DNA of 43,727 nt from Methanobacterium sp. (GTDB lineage Archaea; Methanobacteriota; Methanobacteria; Methanobacteriales; Methanobacteriaceae): positions 1 through 43,727 of the forward strand of contig DUPR01000054.1 in the NCBI GenBank assembly GCA_012838205.1, written 5' to 3'. The first letter of the stretch is position 1. Each line of letters opens with the position of its first letter. Below, piece by piece: positions 36,642 through 43,727 of the stretch. A program made the position numbers and the translations under genes. The notes under the pieces are model-generated. The model was not told the origin of the DNA. It saw nothing but the letters and a program-made list of their open reading frames with translations, and did not search any database.

Positions 36642-36664
36642 CCTAATCTCTCCTTTATATTAGG
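36642..36664 (-). promoter_or_regulatory. inverted repeat enclosing the nadA ribosome site
   Basis: On the minus strand CCTAAT, an 11-nt loop with AAGGAGAG, and ATTAGG end directly at the TTG start. It may form an mRNA hairpin that presents the SD, or be a repressor half-site pair. Confidence 0.5.
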
Positions 36665-36844
36665 TTCCCTGCATAAAAACCCTTTTTAAGGTTAAGATTG
36701 TAAAAAGGATACTAAAAAAATGGGATTATAAATAATTAGTTAAGATATCTTTAACCGTCACATTTAAAAAAGATTTCCCCTATGAACAAACTTTTCATAA
36801 AATTGCATAAAAACATACCCCCACAATAGTAAGATATCCTTTAC

Positions 36845-37624
36845 TTATTCAATTTCAGCTCCTTCCAGTGCCCGACTGCAAGGACAGTTTCTATCAAGTG
36901 GAATGTTGAGAATAGAATTATAGATTAGTTCAGTTAACACTTTCTTCTTCTGCTCCACCACATCAAAGACCTCATCAATTGTAATCTTCTCTGAAGATAC
37001 TGATGCTGCGTAGTTAGAAACCATGCATATAGTGGCATAACACATTTCAAGTTCCCTGGCCAGGACAACCTCAGGAAGGCCAGTCATACCCACTACTGCT
37101 CCCCCAATCTGACGGAACATGTGAATCTCTGCCGGAGTTTCAAATCGAGGCCCCTCAGTGCAGACATACACCCCACCATCAACCACCCTGCCATCAACCT
37201 TTTTCCCAGTGGATATTAAGGTTTCCCTCAACTGAGGACAGTAAGGCTGAGTTACATCCACATGAACTGCCCGGTCATTGTAAAATGTGAAAGGCCGGGC
37301 TCGGGTGAAATCCAGGAAATCATCTGGTATGAGGAACTCTCCCGGTTTTAGGGATTCATTTAAGGACCCCACTGCATTGGTTGCCAGAATACCATCGACT
37401 CCCAATTTTTTAAGAGCATAAACATTGGCCCTATAATTAATCATGTGCGGTGGGAGGTCATGACCCTCTTTATGGCGTGGGAGGAAAGCAAGCTCCTGAT
37501 CTTCAAGCATGAAAATAGATATTGGCGGAGATTCACCGTAAGGTGTGTTTATAATCGTTTTCTCCTTTAAATCTCCCCTTTCAACAATTCGGTATACTCC
37601 GGTGCCTCCGATTATTCCCATCAT
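36845..37624 (-). CDS. 5'-methylthioadenosine / S-methyl-5'-thioinosine phosphorylase
   Basis: A purine phosphorylase: MGIIGGTGVYRIV, FLPRHKEGHDLPPHMINYRANVYAL, TNAVGSLNESLKPGE, CTEGPRFETPAEI and MTGLPEVVLARELEM. The Cys pair NCPCS near the C-terminus is often seen in thermostable archaeal forms. Methanogens usually deaminate MTA first and use MTI, so MTIP is the likelier activity. 259 aa. It follows rtcB by 43 nt, so they may be co-transcribed. GGAG precedes the double ATG at 37624/37621. Confidence 0.93.
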   Translation of the reverse strand: MMGIIGGTGVYRIVERGDLKEKTIINTPYGESPPISIFMLEDQELAFLPRHKEGHDLPPHMINYRANVYALKKLGVDGILATNAVGSLNESLKPGEFLIPDDFLDFTRARPFTFYNDRAVHVDVTQPYCPQLRETLISTGKKVDGRVVDGGVYVCTEGPRFETPAEIHMFRQIGGAVVGMTGLPEVVLARELEMCYATICMVSNYAASVSSEKITIDEVFDVVEQKKKVLTELIYNSILNIPLDRNCPCSRALEGAEIE

Positions 37625-37667
37625 AGCTACAGATCTCCTATATAAAAAAAAATATTTGAAGGAACAT

Positions 37668-39116
37668 TTATCCTTTGGCCACTCCCAATGGAACCACTCG
37701 GCCTACCATTCGAGAAATACCAGTCTTATGGACAGTTTGCACAACTTGGTCCACATCCTTATATGCACCTGGTGCTTCTTCAGCCACCACAGGCATGGAG
37801 TGGGCTTTCAAATATATTCCCCTACTTTTAAGAAGTTTTAAGACTTCCTCACCACGGTAGGTGCGTTTGGCACCAGCCCTGCTCATCTGGCGACCGGCAC
37901 CATGAGCAGTTGATCCGAATGTTTCCTCCATTGCCACATCAGTTCCATGCAAAATATAGGAAGACGTTCCCATAGTTCCAGGTAAAAGCACAGGTTGGCC
38001 TATGTTCCGGTAATCTGCAGGTACCTCTTCTCTTCCAGGTCCAAATGCTCGTGTGGCTCCTTTACGATGCACATAAAGTTGGGTGTTTTTGCCTTTAATT
38101 TGATGGGTTTCTTTCTTGGCAATGTTATGAGCCACATCATAGACAATGCCCATGTCCATGTCCTCTGCATCCTTCTGGAATATTTGTTCAAATGATTCCC
38201 GTACCCAATGCAAAATCATCTGCCGGTTAGTCCAAGCATAGTTGGCAGCTGCAGCCATGGCTGCGAAATAATTCTGTGCTTCTTCTGAGTTTACAGGGGC
38301 ACAAGCAAGTTGTCTGTCAGGAAGGTTAATATTGTATCGTCTGGCTGCTTTGTCCATGCTACGCAGATAATCTGTACATACTTGATGTCCACATCCTCTG
38401 CTGCCAGAATGAATAAGTACAGTCACTTGATCCTTTTCCAGTCCAAATGATTTAGCGGCATCATCATCAAATATTTCATCAACTTGTTGAACTTCCATGA
38501 AGTGGTTACCTGAACCTAAACTACCCAGTTGGGGTATACCCCTTTTTTTGGCCTTATCACTCACCATGGATGGATCAGCCTCAGCCATGCACCCGTTTTC
38601 CTCCAAGTATTCCAGGTCTTTTTCCCAGCCATAACCGTTTTCAACAGCCCATCTAGCACCATTTAATAGAACATCGTCGATTTCACCCTTACGAAGTCTT
38701 ATTTTCCCTTTGCTCCCTAAACCTGATGGTACGTTACGAAACATTAAATCCACTAGTTCTTTGATTTTGGGTTTGACTTCTGCACTGGTTAAATTGGTGC
38801 GGATAAGTCTCACACCACAGTTAATATCAAACCCAACACCACCTGGACTTATAACTCCTGTGCTACTGCTGAAAGCTCCCACTCCACCGATGCTGAACCC
38901 GTAACCAAAGTGAATATCAGGGAGTCCAACTGAAAACTTCTGGATTCCAGGAAGACAAGCCACATTTGCCACTTGGTCCACAGCTCCCTTTTCTAAGGTT
39001 TTTATAGAATCTTCATCCAGAAAAATCCTACCTGGAACCTTCATTTCCTTCTTATAATCGCCAGGAACTTCCCAAACACAATCGCGTACCTTTTTCAAAA
39101 TTTCTCCAGTAACCAT
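37668..39116 (-). CDS. rtcB: tRNA-splicing ligase RtcB
   Basis: A GTP/Mn-dependent RNA ligase that seals 2',3'-cyclic phosphate to 5'-OH ends. Metal and guanylate motifs include [38 protein letters not shown] and the catalytic His in [12 protein letters not shown]. 482 aa is normal, with no intein. AGGAG precedes ATG 39116, and TTG 39134 overlaps it. Archease, its activator, lies about 1.9 kb upstream on the same strand. Confidence 0.97.
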   Translation of the reverse strand: MVTGEILKKVRDCVWEVPGDYKKEMKVPGRIFLDEDSIKTLEKGAVDQVANVACLPGIQKFSVGLPDIHFGYGFSIGGVGAFSSSTGVISPGGVGFDINCGVRLIRTNLTSAEVKPKIKELVDLMFRNVPSGLGSKGKIRLRKGEIDDVLLNGARWAVENGYGWEKDLEYLEENGCMAEADPSMVSDKAKKRGIPQLGSLGSGNHFMEVQQVDEIFDDDAAKSFGLEKDQVTVLIHSGSRGCGHQVCTDYLRSMDKAARRYNINLPDRQLACAPVNSEEAQNYFAAMAAAANYAWTNRQMILHWVRESFEQIFQKDAEDMDMGIVYDVAHNIAKKETHQIKGKNTQLYVHRKGATRAFGPGREEVPADYRNIGQPVLLPGTMGTSSYILHGTDVAMEETFGSTAHGAGRQMSRAGAKRTYRGEEVLKLLKSRGIYLKAHSMPVVAEEAPGAYKDVDQVVQTVHKTGISRMVGRVVPLGVAKG

Positions 39117-39321
39117 GAAATCTGATCTCCTCAAATCTAATTAACATACTTAAATTTATTTAATTTTTCTCCAATTGGCCTATTGGAACCTTAATTAAAA
39201 TCCATTAATTAATTAATGATATAAGTCTTTTAGTTATTAGATAATTTATTATACAGAACTGGTATACCAAGATTTCGATTTACATAGAATTAACTAAGAC
39301 CAACTTTTTGGAAAATAGGAT

Positions 39322-39675
39322 ATGATGTCAACAAAATCAAAAAAAGAAGTAACAGTAACTGAGGAAGATGTTATTAGCTTAGTGGATCTTTTCACACGAG
39401 TCCCCCCACTACTCCTAAAGATGGTGGTTAATAGCAATAAGAATGTGGTCAGATCATTTGAATCCCAAGTAAGGGAATATAAAGCTAATTTATCAAGGGA
39501 GGAATTGTTGAAAATAGAAAAAGTTATGGATATGCCGGTTCCAGAACTGCAGGAAATCTTAAAAAAGGCTTACCATGAAACAGGGCAGAAACAGTTAAAA
39601 ATATTGGCCGACCCTAAATCTGGAGATTTTATCCGACAAAACTTAAATGAACTTCAGAAGATAATATTTCCCTGA
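39322..39675 (+). CDS. hypothetical helical protein, 117 aa
   Basis: Helical and Lys-rich: VTVTEEDVISLVDLFTRVPPLLLKMVV, then ANLSREELLKIEKVMDMPVPELQ. It is cytoplasmic. No family is recognised. It starts at the double ATG 39322/39325 with AGGATAT upstream. It is transcribed opposite to its neighbours. Confidence 0.7.
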   Translation: MMSTKSKKEVTVTEEDVISLVDLFTRVPPLLLKMVVNSNKNVVRSFESQVREYKANLSREELLKIEKVMDMPVPELQEILKKAYHETGQKQLKILADPKSGDFIRQNLNELQKIIFP

Positions 39676-39793
39676 AAAACTTCCCCTTCTATTATTCATC
39701 AATTAATAAAAACATCCTGAACCAGATAAATCCCACCATACCTAACACCATCTTATAAATAAATTTCCTTCACTTAACAGTTCGAATTCTATA

Positions 39794-39878
39794 ATTACTC
39801 CTTTGTTGAATAATTCCTTGCATATTACTGCCTTGTTCAATAAATCCACCCTATACTACTACCTTGTTGAGTAATTTC
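39794..39878. repeat. three imperfect ~30-nt repeats
   Basis: ACT-x-CCTTGTT-x-A-x-TAAT-type units recur at about 39797, 39827 and 39858 (period 30-31) directly after the metalloprotease stop. They are too degenerate and few for a CRISPR. Confidence 0.65.
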
Positions 39879-40907
39879 TCAAAAAAAGAAGCTTCTTCTG
39901 GAATTGTTTAGAATAGTTTCCACCTGATTTCTGGACATGTTAGGCAATATATCCTCACGATAAAGCATTCGTATCATAGTTTTATCCAAATCTGTGAATT
40001 CGGTGATGACTGGTCCTTGATAACATAATACGCTGTTTCGATTCTGATTATGATGAAATCCAAGACAATGTCCCAGTTCATGGACTATGACATGGGAACG
40101 CCTGGCTTGACTTAGCTGGTCACTGCCAATGAATACTCTTACTTTGAATATTTCTCCAGCAGGATTTCCACCATAAATACTGCTGGTGCTGACCAGCCAT
40201 TCAGTGAATCCATCAGCTTCTGATGGGTTAACAGAGTATTGGGCAAATTGTAAGTGGGGTATGAAATATATTTCCATATCCGGTTCATACTGGTTTTTAT
40301 CATCAATTACCATTCGAAAAGATTTAGCATTAACATTTATATCATTAATAGCTTTGTTCAGAGTATTCATGTCCTCTGGTGTGGGTGAACCAAATATTTT
40401 GATTCTGACAACGTTAATGTTCCATTTCCCCACCCGATCATGGCATTGGCCATGATACTCCTGGCTGAAAGTAGTTTCCAGGAAACAGCTGATCTGTTCC
40501 TGGGAGTATTTTTCGTTTTCATTGGAAGATATAAAACCATAACCGTCACTAAACTCTATAATACTGGCGGATATGATTAATATTCCAAATATGGCTAAAA
40601 TACTGCTGATTTTAAAAAATTTTAGTGTTAGAGGGTTTTGCACAGTTTTTGGTAACCCTGCAAGATTGGGAGCATCCACTAATTCATCAGAGTTTAATAT
40701 TCTATTGGACACTTCTTTATTTTTGTAACCGTGTTGTTCTTCCTGTTTTTGCAATAATTCCGTGCCATCCAGTGATTCGATGTCATCCAGTGATTCGGTC
40801 AGAATTAATCTGCCACCACAAGTACAACTCAAAAGGAAATTTTCAGGAGATTCACCTTCCTGAAGTTGGTAATACTTCCCACATTCTCCACAGACCAGAT
40901 AAGGCAT
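39879..40907 (-). CDS. membrane zinc-ribbon metzincin-like protease
   Basis: The N-terminal ribbon MPYLVCGECGKYY...CTCGGRLIL (four Cys) is cytoplasmic. A TM helix (FFKISSILAIFGILIISASII) places the rest outside. The outer domain has HELGHCLGFHHNQ, the HExxHxxGxxH zinc site. The expected Met-turn (S-x-M-x-Y) reads SVLCY, so Met is replaced by Leu. 342 aa. GTGAT precedes ATG 40907, and TTG 40928 is less likely. Substrate unknown. It lies 66 nt after archease. Confidence 0.8.
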   Translation of the reverse strand: MPYLVCGECGKYYQLQEGESPENFLLSCTCGGRLILTESLDDIESLDGTELLQKQEEQHGYKNKEVSNRILNSDELVDAPNLAGLPKTVQNPLTLKFFKISSILAIFGILIISASIIEFSDGYGFISSNENEKYSQEQISCFLETTFSQEYHGQCHDRVGKWNINVVRIKIFGSPTPEDMNTLNKAINDINVNAKSFRMVIDDKNQYEPDMEIYFIPHLQFAQYSVNPSEADGFTEWLVSTSSIYGGNPAGEIFKVRVFIGSDQLSQARRSHVIVHELGHCLGFHHNQNRNSVLCYQGPVITEFTDLDKTMIRMLYREDILPNMSRNQVETILNNSRRSFFF

Positions 40908-40973
40908 GAAAATCACAGCATAACCCAATTATAATGTCCAGTTGTTACTATGTATCTAAAATTCCAGATGTTA

Positions 40974-41417
40974 CTATGTATCTAAAATCACTTGGACCAT
41001 GAACCCATTTTCCTTCTTGATTTCCATTAGGTGGAAGGTGACTGCCTTAACTTCATCTCTAACTTCATGGATGGCTTGATTGAATTCATCCCCTTCAATC
41101 TCAGCATGCAAAGTTAAACTTCCATCAGCAGTCTTGGTTATTTTAACGTTGAACTGAGAAAAAACCAGTGATTCATAATCATGGATGAATAACAATTCAC
41201 TTAACCAGTCATATAGGAGGGCTTGCAAGTCTTCTGATTCCAGGGTTATGTTTCGCTTAATTTGTGGATTAATGTGGGTGGTGTCAGTCATGACTTCGAA
41301 CATGGCCAGGGCAGCGTTCTGGAAAGTCTCATCTATACTAGTACCATAAGCCCGGAAACCCACATCGGCAGTTACATCAAAAAATTCGAATTTCCTTTTG
41401 TTTTCTTTTTTATCCAC
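40974..41417 (-). CDS. archease (RtcB activator)
   Basis: Archease speeds guanylation of RtcB and broadens its nucleotide use. The family opening FEFFDVTADVGFRAYGTSIDETFQNAALAMFEVM is clear, with acidic metal ligands in the first motif and at the C-terminus (VQVILDT). 147 aa. The start is GTG 41417 after AGAGGT. It follows the CDC48 gene by 39 nt. Confidence 0.95.
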   Translation of the reverse strand: MDKKENKRKFEFFDVTADVGFRAYGTSIDETFQNAALAMFEVMTDTTHINPQIKRNITLESEDLQALLYDWLSELLFIHDYESLVFSQFNVKITKTADGSLTLHAEIEGDEFNQAIHEVRDEVKAVTFHLMEIKKENGFMVQVILDT

Positions 41418-41456
41418 AAATCTTACCTCTAACTATAATCTTTTTGGAAAAATTCA

Positions 41457-43727
<2,271 letters not shown>

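Noticed and set aside
39794..39878. CRISPR array
   Set aside because: Only three diverged repeats, no distinct spacers and no cas genes.

Overview
The window looks like a stretch of core chromosome from a hydrogenotrophic methanogen of the order Methanobacteriales, most likely a Methanobacterium-like species. The evidence is an F420H2 oxidase (FprA), an AqpM aquaporin, a naturally split family-B DNA polymerase, bifunctional FBP aldolase/phosphatase, a thioinosine-type MTA phosphorylase, archaetidyl-lipid synthesis, AT-rich DNA, and ribosome sites of the AGGAGG / GGTGAT type. No rRNA, CRISPR array, prophage or defence island was found.

Layout. 1-690: decayed DDE transposase on the minus strand, cut by the window edge. 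1.0-4.6 kb: small plus-strand genes of unknown role (two of them look like tandem paralogues), an M23 peptidase homologue without a signal peptide, and a DUF488 protein. 4.6-6.5 kb: a nested inverted-repeat element, overlapping palindromes, a cupin-like protein and fprA. 6.7-8.5 kb: the large half of the split PolB, then a minus-strand tRNA-Leu(CAG). 9.0-11.9 kb: a two-component pair whose membrane sensor kinase is broken by a -1 frame change at a U UUA AAA heptamer. 12.3-14.0 kb: CDP-alcohol phosphatidyltransferase, DUF357 and DUF434-like genes. 14.0-18.6 kb: fbp, an AksF-like dehydrogenase, a HEAT-repeat protein, malate dehydrogenase and a small glycosylation-prone membrane protein. 18.9-21.5 kb: aqpM, a DUF2180 zinc protein and DUF2193.

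21.5-26.6 kb is the most interesting part. An ~820-nt gene-poor spacer carries an orphan operator-like palindrome and TATA box. It is followed by a tight four-gene glutamate synthase operon: amidotransferase, GXGXG subunit, an FrhB-like F420 subunit, and the ferredoxin-type synthase. The FrhB-like subunit has its two halves in swapped order around a ferredoxin domain, i.e. a circular permutation. The operon predicts an F420H2-driven GOGAT.

27-31.3 kb: Fpg/Nei-type glycosylase with a degenerate zinc finger, a PepSY-like lipoprotein, pdxS behind an operator-like inverted repeat, a TPR protein and a pterin dehydratase. 31.5-37.6 kb (minus strand): DUF763, a fused GT2 + MJ1255-type glycosyltransferase, a membrane protein, nadA and MTA/MTI phosphorylase. 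37.7-43.7 kb (minus strand): rtcB, a membrane metzincin-like protease, archease and a CDC48/VAT AAA ATPase truncated by the window end. RtcB and its activator archease lie close together, giving an RNA ligation/tRNA splicing neighbourhood.

All family calls come from reading motifs. No database search was run.
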